This document shows, piece by piece, positions 46,109 to 53,576 of a DNA stretch of 64,000 bases. The DNA lies in contig NZ_JAFCJS010000007.1 in NCBI RefSeq assembly GCF_018130825.1, positions 62,001 to 126,000 of the forward strand. Reading direction: 5' to 3'. Positions within the stretch are counted from its first letter, which is position 1; every line of letters starts with the position of its first letter. Position numbers and translations under genes: made by a program. A model generated the notes under the pieces. The model saw only the letters and a program-made list of their open reading frames with translations. It was not told the DNA's origin and made no database searches. The stretch is from Bradyrhizobium liaoningense (GTDB lineage: Bacteria > Pseudomonadota > Alphaproteobacteria > Rhizobiales > Xanthobacteraceae).

Positions 46109-47233
46109 ATGAGACGATTTGGCTGTGCGATTGCATTGCTTGGGCTTCTGCTGTTGCCGGCTTCGGCCGATACGGCGCTGCCGGGGTTCGTTCGGCAAGA
46201 TCGGCTGATACCCGTCAGTTTGAACGATGGCAGCGAGGTCAAGCTCGAGACCATGATCGTTCGCCCGGACCGGCCCGGGCGCTTTCCGTTGGTCCTGCTG
46301 GTTCACGGTACAAATCCTGCCGCGGGACAAGCGTTTCGCGCCGCTGCCGCGCGACAATCGCCGGCCGATCTCCTCAATGCTGCCGTCGCGTTTGCACAGC
46401 ATGGTTATGCCGTCGCGTCGATCATGCGTCGGGGGTTCGGTCGTTCAGAGGGCCGGTTCGCCGAGAGTCTTTCTGAACCATGCGACGACCGGGACTATCT
46501 TGCCGTTGGCCGGATCGCGGCGGAGGACGTCACTGGCGCTGTCGTCATGCTCCGCGGCGAGCCCTGGGTCGAGTCTGATCAGGTCCTTCTGATGGGGCAT
46601 TCGACTGGCGGCTTTGCTGTGACGGCTGCGGCGGCGGGCAATCCTGCCGGCGTCGTCGGTGTTCTGAACTTCGAGGGTGCGCACGGTTCTGTCCCGGGTC
46701 ACACCTGCAGCCCGGATCATCTCGTGGCGGACGCGGGCATCTTTGGCCGCACTGCGCGAATTCCGGCGCTGTGGGTTTATTCGGAGAACGATTGCAGTGC
46801 TCCGCCGGCGTTGGGCCGTCGCATGTTCGATGCCTACGTCGCCTCCGGCGCGTCAGCGCAGTTGCAGGTTTTGCCGCCCTTCGGTGTCGATGGCCATGCC
46901 ATGGTGTCGATGGGACCCGCCGACATCTGGTGGCCTGCCGTCGAGAGCTTCCTGAACCAGTTACGCCTGCCGACGTCGGTGCTTGTCGAGTTGCCTCCGC
47001 GCGCGTCCATTCCGGCGCCGATGCCGCTCAACGTGGCGTGCACCGACTATTTCGACGCTTACGTGAAGGCATGGACCGACGCCAAAGCCTATGCCTGGAA
47101 TCGCGAAGGTCATTGTTCGTCGGTGACCACTCGAACAGTCGAGGAGGCGAAGAGCGAGGCGCTGCGCCAATGCGTCGCCGCATGGAAGGAATGCTCGCTC
47201 TACGCAGTCGGGCAGGGGCTGGCGCCTGGATAG
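46109..47233 (+). CDS. Secreted alpha/beta hydrolase with C-terminal extension
   Basis: 374 aa, start ATG 46109 after GGGGAGGCGAGG. Signal peptide (cleavage near ASADT). Hydrolase core about 30-280 with oxyanion region LVLLVHGTNP, nucleophile S165 in GHSTGG and catalytic His near GVDGHAMVS. The last 90 residues (after about 285) form a separate Cys-containing domain (CTDYFDAYVKAWTDAKAYAW ... LRQC ... WKECSLYAVG) resembling DUF4189-type domains. Neighbouring gene 45116 encodes a related but frameshifted hydrolase. Confidence 0.83.
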   Translation: MRRFGCAIALLGLLLLPASADTALPGFVRQDRLIPVSLNDGSEVKLETMIVRPDRPGRFPLVLLVHGTNPAAGQAFRAAAARQSPADLLNAAVAFAQHGYAVASIMRRGFGRSEGRFAESLSEPCDDRDYLAVGRIAAEDVTGAVVMLRGEPWVESDQVLLMGHSTGGFAVTAAAAGNPAGVVGVLNFEGAHGSVPGHTCSPDHLVADAGIFGRTARIPALWVYSENDCSAPPALGRRMFDAYVASGASAQLQVLPPFGVDGHAMVSMGPADIWWPAVESFLNQLRLPTSVLVELPPRASIPAPMPLNVACTDYFDAYVKAWTDAKAYAWNREGHCSSVTTRTVEEAKSEALRQCVAAWKECSLYAVGQGLAPG

Positions 47234-47280
47234 ATCTCTCGCGCAACTATATCCCAACTGCTTTGGTGCAATTCCGCGCG

Positions 47281-47427
47281 CTATTCGGTTGCGGAGATCG
47301 CCGGTGCTGTTGCGGCAGCCCTTTGCGCGGGACGCCTCGCGCCGTCTGCAACGCGCTTCTTCGGCTTCACCACGATCAATCCATCGCGGATCGCCTGCTT
47401 CCGCGCCAGCTTTTTCACGCGCCGCAC
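47281..47427 (-). pseudogene. Short Lys/Arg-rich ORF, possible gene remnant
   Basis: A 48-codon frame with GTG start (47427 or 47418) reads VRRVKKLARKQAIRDGLI then VKPKKRVADGARR, ending at TAG 47281. An upstream in-frame stop near 47460 prevents extension and no good ribosome binding site is seen. The composition looks like a truncated basic protein. The rest of 47234-47686 holds no other supported gene except the leader of cspA. Confidence 0.3.
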
Positions 47428-47686
47428 CGCATCGGATGGGTCGCGTGTGCGGGATGCTTGCTAGTCTCACGCCCCAAAGCCGGAAATGTTCCACTGAAGC
47501 CGTGGCGCAATTAAATCTGGTCAAGCCTTGCTAATGCCCATGGTGAGGTATAGCTTGATTTTATTCGTTCAGCCGCTGTGCTTGTTGAATGCGCCTGCGG
47601 GCTCCTTTTCCAGAGACATCGACGAATTGAATCGATCTGCGTGAGCGTCACGCGGAATGCGCGTCTACGCGCTTTGGAGAGGAAGA

Positions 47687-47896
47687 ATGGCGACAGGTAC
47701 TGTGAAGTGGTTCAACGGCCAGAAGGGCTTTGGATTCATTCAACCCGACGACGGCGGCAATGACGTGTTCGTTCACGTCAGCGCAGTCGAGCGGGCTGGT
47801 CTTGCGGGTCTCGCCGAGGGCCAGAAGGTCAACTTCGAGACCAAGACCGACAAGATGCGAGGCAAGGTCAGCGCTGAGAATCTCTCGCTGGCTTGA
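47687..47896 (+). CDS. cspA: Cold-shock protein (CspA family)
   Basis: 69-aa single-stranded nucleic acid chaperone of the S1/OB fold. RNP1 KGFGFIQP and RNP2 DVFVHVSAVE are intact, and length matches the family. ATG 47687 follows GAGAGGA; the open frame upstream lacks support. Two hairpins follow the gene. Monocistronic. Whether this paralogue is cold-inducible cannot be told. Confidence 0.95.
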   Translation: MATGTVKWFNGQKGFGFIQPDDGGNDVFVHVSAVERAGLAGLAEGQKVNFETKTDKMRGKVSAENLSLA

Positions 47897-47907
47897 GCTC
47901 TGGACTG

Positions 47908-47932
47908 CCGTTTCACGGATGTACTGAAACGG
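47908..47932 (+). terminator. Hairpin directly after cspA
   Basis: CCGTTTCA (47908-47915) and TGAAACGG (47925-47932), perfect 8-bp stem, 9-nt loop, no T run. Probably an mRNA 3' stabiliser or part of a double terminator with the next hairpin. Confidence 0.5.
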
Positions 47933-47940
47933 CCATGCGA

Positions 47941-47972
47941 CCCGCTCGATCCCTGGGATTGAGCGGGTTTTC
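47941..47972 (+). terminator. Rho-independent terminator of cspA
   Basis: CCCGCTC plus inner ATCCC/GGGAT and GAGCGGG followed by TTTTCT; strong stem and T run in the plus direction. Confidence 0.85.
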
Positions 47973-48021
47973 TCCGTTGCCGGGCAGGGTGAAAGATGAG
48001 CGCCAAGATGAGCGCCAAGAG

Positions 48022-48276
48022 ATGAGCGCCAGGAAATCGGCCGAACCGTCCCCGGAATCCATCGCGCGGTCCGAGCGTCAGCGCCTGGCCGCTGAAGAAG
48101 GTGCACGCGCGATCGCGGATGTCGAAAGACGGGCGATCGACGTTCGCAAGAACATGGCGCGGCTTCGCGGGCTGCGTGAGGCCAAGGAAGCCGCTGAGCA
48201 AGCGGCCGAGGCCGACGTTCGCGCATCGTTGCCCGCGCCAGCACCGAAGAAGCGGATGAGGAAATTGCCGCGATAG
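48022..48276 (+). CDS. Small charged alpha-helical protein of unknown function
   Basis: 84 aa, very rich in Ala, Arg, Glu and Lys with predicted long helices (ESIARSERQRLAAEEGARAI, EAKEAAEQAAEAD) and a basic C-terminus (APKKRMRKLPR). The start ATG 48022 is the third of three ATGAGCGCC copies (48 nt before it: ATGAGCGCCAAG twice); only this one is in the long frame. Not recognised. It may be a nucleic acid or membrane associated small protein. No operon partner evident. Confidence 0.55.
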   Translation: MSARKSAEPSPESIARSERQRLAAEEGARAIADVERRAIDVRKNMARLRGLREAKEAAEQAAEADVRASLPAPAPKKRMRKLPR

Positions 48277-48338
48277 CCGAACTCGACAGCGTCGGCGAAA
48301 TCTGGGGAAGGCCGGTCACATGCCGAGGAGTACGGGTC

Positions 48339-48554
48339 GTGCCTAGGATCAAGCCGGACGACGGCGGTACAATCACCTTCTTTCTCGCGCTCGGCGCAGG
48401 CCGACAGCTATGCCGTCTTGCGACGACGTTTCAGACGCAGAGGCAGGCCTTCAGCTATCTTCAGAAGTACCGGACGGAGTTCGAGCGTATCGCGCGGGCG
48501 CGACTGGCTTCCGGCGAGCTCGAGGACGGCGTCGTCGTCCTCTCGATGCTCTAA
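48339..48554 (+). CDS. Small conserved-looking hypothetical protein
   Basis: 71 aa, start GTG 48339 with GAGGAG eight bases upstream. MPRIKPDDGGTITFFLALGA..., with a helical second half (QAFSYLQKYRTEFERIARAR). No signal peptide or membrane helix is certain. It overlaps the tail of the opposing DUF6894-like fragment by 104 nt, so at most one of the two is likely functional there. Unrecognised. Confidence 0.5.
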   Translation: MPRIKPDDGGTITFFLALGAGRQLCRLATTFQTQRQAFSYLQKYRTEFERIARARLASGELEDGVVVLSML

Positions 48555-48717
48555 ATCGCGCGGGCTCAGCATGCGGGGGAGAGGCAGACCACGCAAAGTG
48601 CGCCGACAGCGCAGCTTCGACCTCGGCAGCTCTATGGTCCGTCAGATTCAGTCCCTCTTCGTCCACGGCGAGTGCCTTGCCGTCCCTGATGTCGAAGTAA
48701 TAATGCGGCACCGGCAT
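48451..48717 (-). pseudogene. DUF6894-like small protein, C-terminus lost
   Basis: The first 35 residues (MPVPHYYFDIRDGKALAVDEE, then GLNLTDHRAAEVEAAL) match the start of DUF6894-type proteins, which are about 80-90 aa. From residue 36 on the frame becomes an Arg/Pro/Ala-rich tail unlike the family, overlapping an ORF on the other strand. This suggests truncation or a frameshift. A weak AAGG precedes ATG 48717. Confidence 0.5.
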
Positions 48718-48721
48718 TGCC

Positions 48722-49129
48722 TTATCTGGGACGATGTCCCCGCTGGGCTTCTCGAGCTAGCCGTTCCGCTTTCAGGCGCTCGCGATTTTCATGAAGAGAC
48801 TGTTGCGCCTTCGCATAGTCGGTCATCGGCTTCTTGGTCTCGACCGGCTTGAATGCCTTGTGGGCCTCCCGCAGAGCCCGGGACGCGGGATGATCTCTCG
48901 TCATTTCGACCTCGATTGGATGGATAGGCGCGATCTCGAAACGCGCCGGACCCGGCGTGTCCGGCTCGCGGCCGGTAGCGATCGACTTGTCGTCGGATGG
49001 CCGCCTGCGCTCCCACGGGCGCACCGGTGCAGAGAACAACGGGGCAGGACCCCGTCTGTTCCCTGGAGCCGGCCTTAATTCGGCGTCGATCGCTTGCCGG
49101 AGGATCGCAGTGCTATCGTCTGGCGCCAA
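48722..49129 (-). CDS. Hypothetical charged protein
   Basis: About 135 aa if started at TTG 49129; the open frame extends up to 49345 but the upstream part coincides with a dispersed repeat and is probably not coding. The C-terminal half (SRALREAHKAFKPVETKK, DYAKAQQSLHENRERLKAER) is helical and highly charged. No recognised domain. Start uncertain. Confidence 0.4.
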   Translation of the reverse strand: MAPDDSTAILRQAIDAELRPAPGNRRGPAPLFSAPVRPWERRRPSDDKSIATGREPDTPGPARFEIAPIHPIEVEMTRDHPASRALREAHKAFKPVETKKPMTDYAKAQQSLHENRERLKAERLAREAQRGHRPR

Positions 49130-49194
49130 CGAAAAGGCCGCCGCAACTGTAGGCCGCAGGCTGGTAGCGTGTGGGACAGAACGTTCGCTTTTCC

Positions 49195-49336
49195 CGACGA
49201 TGGCATAGTACCCCTGTTTTGCCCGACGGGTCAAAGCTATTTTCGCAGAATCAGAAATTTCCCCTGGTGCCAAGGGGGTGGCTACTGTGCATGGGGTTGT
49301 TTTGCCACTTTTTAGTTTGCGCCCTGCGGCTTCACG
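49195..49336. repeat. Dispersed repeat, copy 2
   Basis: Diverged copy of 43829-43920: CCCCTGTTTTGCCCGACGGG and GTGCATGGGGTTGTTTTG are shared, with about 40 extra bases between the two halves. Ends just before the terminator of the frc operon. Confidence 0.7.
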
Positions 49337-49347
49337 CCTTCGCAAGC

Positions 49348-49377
49348 AAAAAGGGCCGCCCCTTCGGGCGGCCCTTT
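49348..49377. terminator. Terminator of the gntR-oxc-frc operon
   Basis: GGGCCGCCC (49353-49361), loop CTTC, GGGCGGCCC (49366-49374); the minus strand continues with TTTTTGC and the plus strand with TTT. Confidence 0.9.
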
Positions 49378-49399
49378 CGTCGTTCTCTGACAGACTCGC

Positions 49400-50677
49400 T
49401 TACTCGGCGGCCTGCTTCTGCGGCGGGTCGAGCGCGCCGGACTTGTGGATGTCGGCGACCTGGTGATCGCTGAAGCCGAGCACCGAGCGCAGGATCTCGT
49501 CGGTGTGCTCGCCGAGCAGCGGCGAGCGGGTCACTTCGGCCGGCGAGTCCGACAGCTTGATCGGGTTGCCGACCGAGATGTACTTGCCGCGGGTGGGGTG
49601 GTCGACCTCGACCACGGTGCCGGTCGCGCGCAGCGACTGGTCTTCCGCGATCTCCTTCATCGACAGGATCGGACCGCAGGGGATGTCGTCCTTGTTGAGG
49701 ATCTCCATCGCCTCGAACTTGGTCTTGGTCATCGTCCACTGCTCGATGCGGGCGAAGATCTCGTTGAGCCGGGGCAGGCGGGCCGGGGGCTTGGCGTAGT
49801 TCGGATCGGTCTTCCAGGTCGGCTCGCCGATCACGTCGCAGATCTTCTCCCAGACCGGGGCCTGGGTGATGAAGTAGATGTAGGCGTTGGGATCAGTCTC
49901 CCAGCCCTTGCACTTCAGGATGCGGCCGGGCTGGCCGCCGCCGGAATCGTTGCCGGCGCGCGGCACGGCATCGCCGAACGGAATGCCTTCGCCGAACTGG
50001 CTGTATTCCTTCAAGGGGCCGTGGGCGAGGCGCTGCTGGTCGCGCAGCTTGACGCGGGCGAGGTTGAGCACGCCGTCCTGCATCGCGGCGGTGACGCGCT
50101 GGCCCTTGCCCGAATGCGTGCGCTGATAGAGCGCGGTGACGATGCCGAGCGCCAGGTGCAGGCCGGTGCCGGAATCGCCGATCTGCGCGCCGGTGACGAG
50201 CGGCAGGCCGTCGCGGAAGCCGGTGGTGGAGGCGGCGCCGCCGGTGCACTGCGCGACGTTCTCATAGACCTTGCAGTCTTCGTACGGTCCCGGGCCGAAG
50301 CCCTTGATCGAGGCGACGATCATCTTCGGGTTGATCGACTGGATCTTCTCCCAGGGGAAGCCCATGCGATCGAGCACGCCGGGGCCGAAATTCTCGACCA
50401 GCACGTCGCACTTCTTGATCAGCTCGGTGAGGACTTCCTTGCCCTTGGGGTTCTTGGTGTCGAGCGTGATCGAGCGCTTGTTGTGGTTGAGCATGGTGAA
50501 ATACAGGCTGTCCACGTTCGGGATGTCCTGCAGCTGGCCGCGGGTGATGTCACCCACGCCCGGGCGTTCCACCTTGATCACGTCGGCGCCGAACCAGGCC
50601 AGCAGCTGCGTGCAGGTCGGTCCGGACTGGACGTGGGTGAAGTCGAGAATGCGAACGCCCTCGAGCGCTTTGGTCAT
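49400..50677 (-). CDS. frc: Formyl-CoA:oxalate CoA-transferase
   Basis: Class III CoA-transferase of 425 aa that moves CoA from formyl-CoA to oxalate, giving formate and oxalyl-CoA. The catalytic aspartate is D168 in GAQIGDSGTGLHLA, the equivalent of Asp169 in Oxalobacter Frc, and a glycine-rich loop (DSGGGQPGR) follows at about 255-265. N-terminal GVRILDFTHVQSGP is characteristic. Length and motifs fit true Frc rather than other CaiB/BaiF enzymes. Lies 62 nt downstream of oxc and ends before a strong terminator. Confidence 0.97.
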   Translation of the reverse strand: MTKALEGVRILDFTHVQSGPTCTQLLAWFGADVIKVERPGVGDITRGQLQDIPNVDSLYFTMLNHNKRSITLDTKNPKGKEVLTELIKKCDVLVENFGPGVLDRMGFPWEKIQSINPKMIVASIKGFGPGPYEDCKVYENVAQCTGGAASTTGFRDGLPLVTGAQIGDSGTGLHLALGIVTALYQRTHSGKGQRVTAAMQDGVLNLARVKLRDQQRLAHGPLKEYSQFGEGIPFGDAVPRAGNDSGGGQPGRILKCKGWETDPNAYIYFITQAPVWEKICDVIGEPTWKTDPNYAKPPARLPRLNEIFARIEQWTMTKTKFEAMEILNKDDIPCGPILSMKEIAEDQSLRATGTVVEVDHPTRGKYISVGNPIKLSDSPAEVTRSPLLGEHTDEILRSVLGFSDHQVADIHKSGALDPPQKQAAE

Positions 50678-50739
50678 TAGGTTGCTCCGTACTCTGTCTG
50701 CCCCTGCACCCGGCAGGGAATAAGGGTTGAGGGGTGGAC

Positions 50740-52470
50740 TTACTTCTTCTTCTGCAGGACGCTCTGCGGATTGAGGTTGCCGATGCGGCCGCTCTCCGAG
50801 CCCGCGGCCGGATCGATCACCGCGTTGATGAGCGTCGGCTTGCCGGACTTCATGGCCTCGTTCACGGCGCGCTTGAGCTCGTCGGGCGAGGTGGCGTTCA
50901 CGCCGACGCCGCCGAAGGCTTCCATCATCTTGTCGTAGCGCGCGCCCTTGACGAACACGGTGGTCGCCGGATCGTCGTTGGCGCCGTTGACGTCGGTGCC
51001 GCGATAGATGCCGTCATTGTTGAAGATGACGACGCAGATCGGCAGGTTGTAGCGGCAGATGGTCTCGACCTCCATGCCGGAGAAGCCGAACGCCGAGTCG
51101 CCTTCCACCGCGAGCACGGGATGGCCGGTCTCGAGCGCAGCCGCGATCGCCTGGCCCATGCCGATGCCCATCACGCCCCAGGTGCCGACGTCGAGACGCT
51201 TGCGCGGCTTGTACATGTCGATGACGCCGCGGGCGAGGTCGAGCGTGTTGGCGCCTTCGTTGACGAGGATCGCCTCGGGATACTCCTTGATGACGTTCTT
51301 CAAGACGCCGAGCGCGCCGTGATAGTCCATCGGCGACTTGTTGTTCATGAGCTTCGGCGCCATCTTGGCGACGTTCTCTTCGCGCTTGGTCGAGACGGCC
51401 TTGGTCCAGTCGGCCGGCGCGGTCCAACCCGCACCGATGGCCTGGTTGAAGGCCGAGACCACCGAGCCGATGTCGCCGACGACGGGCGCGACGATCTCGA
51501 CGTTGGAGTCCATCTCACGCGGTTCGATATCGACCTGGATGAACTTCTTCGGCGTTTCGCCCCAGCTCTTGCCCTTGCCGTGGGAGAGCAGCCAGTTCAG
51601 CCGCGCGCCGATCAGCATGACGACGTCGGAATCCTTCAGCACGGTCGAGCGGGCCGCGCCGGCGCACTGCGGATGCGTGTCGGGGAGCAGGCCCTTGGCC
51701 ATGCTCATCGGGAGGAACGGCACGCCGCTCTTCTCGATGAAGCTCTTGATCTCCTCATCGGCCTGCGCGTAGGCCGCGCCCTTGCCGAGGATGATGAGCG
51801 GACGCTTGGCGCTCTTGAGCACGTCGAGCGCGCGCTTGACCGAAGCGGGCGAGGGGATCTGCGCGGGCGCAGCGTCGATCACCTTGACCAGCGACTTCTG
51901 GCCGGCTTCGGCGTTCATCACCTGACCGAACAGTTTTGCCGGCAGGTCGAGATAGACGCCGCCCGGACGGCCCGAGACCGCGGCGCGGATGGCGCGGGCG
52001 AAGCCGATGCCGATGTCCTGGGCGTGCAGCACGCGATAGGCCGCCTTGCACAGCGGCTTTGCGATCGCGAGCTGGTCCATTTCCTCGTAGTCGCCCTGCT
52101 GGAGGTCGACGATCTCGCGCTCGGAGGAGCCCGAGACCAGGATCATCGGGTAGCAGTTGGTGGTGGCGTGGGCGAGCGCGGTGAGGCCGTTGAGGAAGCC
52201 GGGCGCCGACACCGTGAGGCAGACGCCGGGCTTCTTGGTGAGGTAGCCGGCGATGCCTGCGGCGTAGCCGGCGTTCTGCTCGTGGCGGAAGGAGATCACG
52301 CGAATGCCGGCGGCCTGCGCCATGCGGCCCAAATCCGTGATCGGGATGCCCGGCACATTATAGATGGTGTTGATGCCGTTCAGCTTGAGCGCGTCGATGA
52401 CGAGATGGAAGCCATCCGTCAGCTCCTGCTCGGTGCCCGGTGCTTCGGACTTGGTCGCGGTATTCAGCAT
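50740..52470 (-). CDS. oxc: Oxalyl-CoA decarboxylase
   Basis: Thiamine diphosphate enzyme of 576 aa converting oxalyl-CoA to formyl-CoA and CO2. Start ATG 52470 follows GGGAGA. The catalytic Glu is E64 in SFRHEQNAGYAA and the ThDP motif runs from GDSAFGFSGME to VVIFNNDGIYRG. The central domain (about 200-350) is the ADP-binding type found in Oxc. The C-terminus ends in lysines (VLQKKK). It lies between gntR (61-nt gap) and frc, forming one operon. Together with Frc it makes a catalytic cycle that turns oxalate into formate. Confidence 0.97.
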   Translation of the reverse strand: MLNTATKSEAPGTEQELTDGFHLVIDALKLNGINTIYNVPGIPITDLGRMAQAAGIRVISFRHEQNAGYAAGIAGYLTKKPGVCLTVSAPGFLNGLTALAHATTNCYPMILVSGSSEREIVDLQQGDYEEMDQLAIAKPLCKAAYRVLHAQDIGIGFARAIRAAVSGRPGGVYLDLPAKLFGQVMNAEAGQKSLVKVIDAAPAQIPSPASVKRALDVLKSAKRPLIILGKGAAYAQADEEIKSFIEKSGVPFLPMSMAKGLLPDTHPQCAGAARSTVLKDSDVVMLIGARLNWLLSHGKGKSWGETPKKFIQVDIEPREMDSNVEIVAPVVGDIGSVVSAFNQAIGAGWTAPADWTKAVSTKREENVAKMAPKLMNNKSPMDYHGALGVLKNVIKEYPEAILVNEGANTLDLARGVIDMYKPRKRLDVGTWGVMGIGMGQAIAAALETGHPVLAVEGDSAFGFSGMEVETICRYNLPICVVIFNNDGIYRGTDVNGANDDPATTVFVKGARYDKMMEAFGGVGVNATSPDELKRAVNEAMKSGKPTLINAVIDPAAGSESGRIGNLNPQSVLQKKK

Positions 52471-52531
52471 GGGCCTTGTCTCCCTGGTCTCAAGTAACGG
52501 GGCGAATTTTTCGCCCTTCTGGTGAACGTTG

Positions 52532-53263
52532 CTAAGTGAAGAGTTCCTGGCCGTGCGCTTCGACGTAAGCGGCAAGGCCAAGGGTGTGGTCGCGGGCGCG
52601 CTTCTCGGCGAGCTCGGTATCGCGCGCTTCGAGCGCTTCGATCATGCCGAGATGCTCGGGCAGCGAGGTCGCGGTGCGGTCCTTGCGTCCGATGGTCAGT
52701 TGGCGGTAGCCGCGCACGTGCAGCAGCAGGTCGTTGGTGAGATCGACCAGCACCGGCGATTCCGACAGCGAGATCAGCGCTTGGTGGAAGGCGATGTTGG
52801 CCTTGGAATACTCCTCCACATGATCCTCGGGCAGGCGGTCCTTGCCGAAGTCCTTGAAGAAGTCGCGCAGCGCGGTGATGTCCTTCTTGCGCGCGGTGGT
52901 GGTGATGAGGCGCGCGGCCATGCTCTCCAGCGCCGCCCAGGCGCGGATCATGTCGACGATCTCGCTCTTGGTCCTGCGCACCACCATGATGCCGCGGCGC
53001 GGCACGGTCTTCACGAAACCGTCCTGCTCGAGCATCGCGATGGCTTCGCGGATCGGCGTGCGGCTCACACCCAGGCGTTCGGACAACGCGCGCTCGTCGA
53101 GCATCACCGGCTCGGGCGTCGAATAGATGTCCATCTTGAGGATGGCTTCCTTCAAGGCGTCATACGCCTTGTTCTTGAAGCTGCTCTCCGGGGCAATACG
53201 AACGATTGCGATGTCTGCCTCGGCCATGTTCGGCAACGCCTTGGTTGGTTTCCGTAGTGACAC
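52532..53263 (-). CDS. GntR-family (FCD) regulator of oxalate genes
   Basis: 243-aa regulator. GTG 53263 is chosen because GGAGGAG lies 7 nt upstream; the longer frame begins inside an operator and ATG 53227 is an alternative. The N-terminal winged helix includes LSERLGVSRTPIREAIAMLE and the C-terminal FCD domain has the usual His/Asp metal-binding set (ANIAFHQAL, PEHLGMIEAL, ARDHTLG), the ligand pocket for small carboxylates. It is first in the operon with oxc and frc. Two operator copies occur in its upstream region, so autorepression is likely. The ligand may be oxalate or an acyl-CoA; inferred. Confidence 0.92.
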   Translation of the reverse strand: MSLRKPTKALPNMAEADIAIVRIAPESSFKNKAYDALKEAILKMDIYSTPEPVMLDERALSERLGVSRTPIREAIAMLEQDGFVKTVPRRGIMVVRRTKSEIVDMIRAWAALESMAARLITTTARKKDITALRDFFKDFGKDRLPEDHVEEYSKANIAFHQALISLSESPVLVDLTNDLLLHVRGYRQLTIGRKDRTATSLPEHLGMIEALEARDTELAEKRARDHTLGLAAYVEAHGQELFT

Positions 53264-53319
53264 GACGAATCTCCTCCAGTGGGAGTCGTCTTTTACAGGA
53301 ATATTAACGGGAAAGTTTT

Positions 53320-53336
53320 TGGCATACCACATGCCA
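53320..53336 (-). promoter_or_regulatory. GntR-type operator in gntR promoter
   Basis: TGGCATACCACATGCCA, a perfect inverted repeat TGGCAT-N5-ATGCCA, 57 nt from the gntR start. On the minus strand a perfect -35 TTGACA lies 3 nt before it. Confidence 0.8.
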
Positions 53337-53400
53337 GAATGTCAAGCTGGCTATTTTTTGCGGCGTTCTAAGGTGCGCCGCGACTTGACAAGTTGGCTTC

Positions 53401-53417
53401 TGGCATACCAAATGCCA
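53401..53417 (+). promoter_or_regulatory. GntR-type operator in acyl-CoA synthetase promoter
   Basis: TGGCATACCAAATGCCA, perfect TGGCAT-N5-ATGCCA, 10 nt after a plus-strand -35 TTGACA (53385-53390), hence overlapping the -10 region. Confidence 0.8.
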
Positions 53418-53576
53418 TCGCCAGCCATTTTTGATCCAAGCCGGCGGAGTAGTCTCAGGCTTTATGCCACTCCGTTCCGCGGCATGGAACAGAGCGCGGC
53501 GAATGGCAAGCATCACGGGCGGCCGCAACACGCGCGCGCTTTGCAAAGAACGAACTCAGGTCAAGGGAGAAGCCAT

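Larger units (their letters stand above)
53264..53576. other. Divergent promoter region of gntR and acyl-CoA synthetase
   Basis: 313 nt with two back-to-back promoters. Minus: TTGACA (53345-53340). Plus: TTGACA (53385-53390). Each is followed by one operator. No gene inside. This is the control hub of the proposed regulon. Confidence 0.8.

Noticed and set aside
53127..53576. N-terminal extension of the acyl-CoA synthetase
   Set aside because: The frame is open from 53127, but it runs through gntR, both promoters and operators. ATG 53577 has a good ribosome binding site and begins the ATP-grasp domain.
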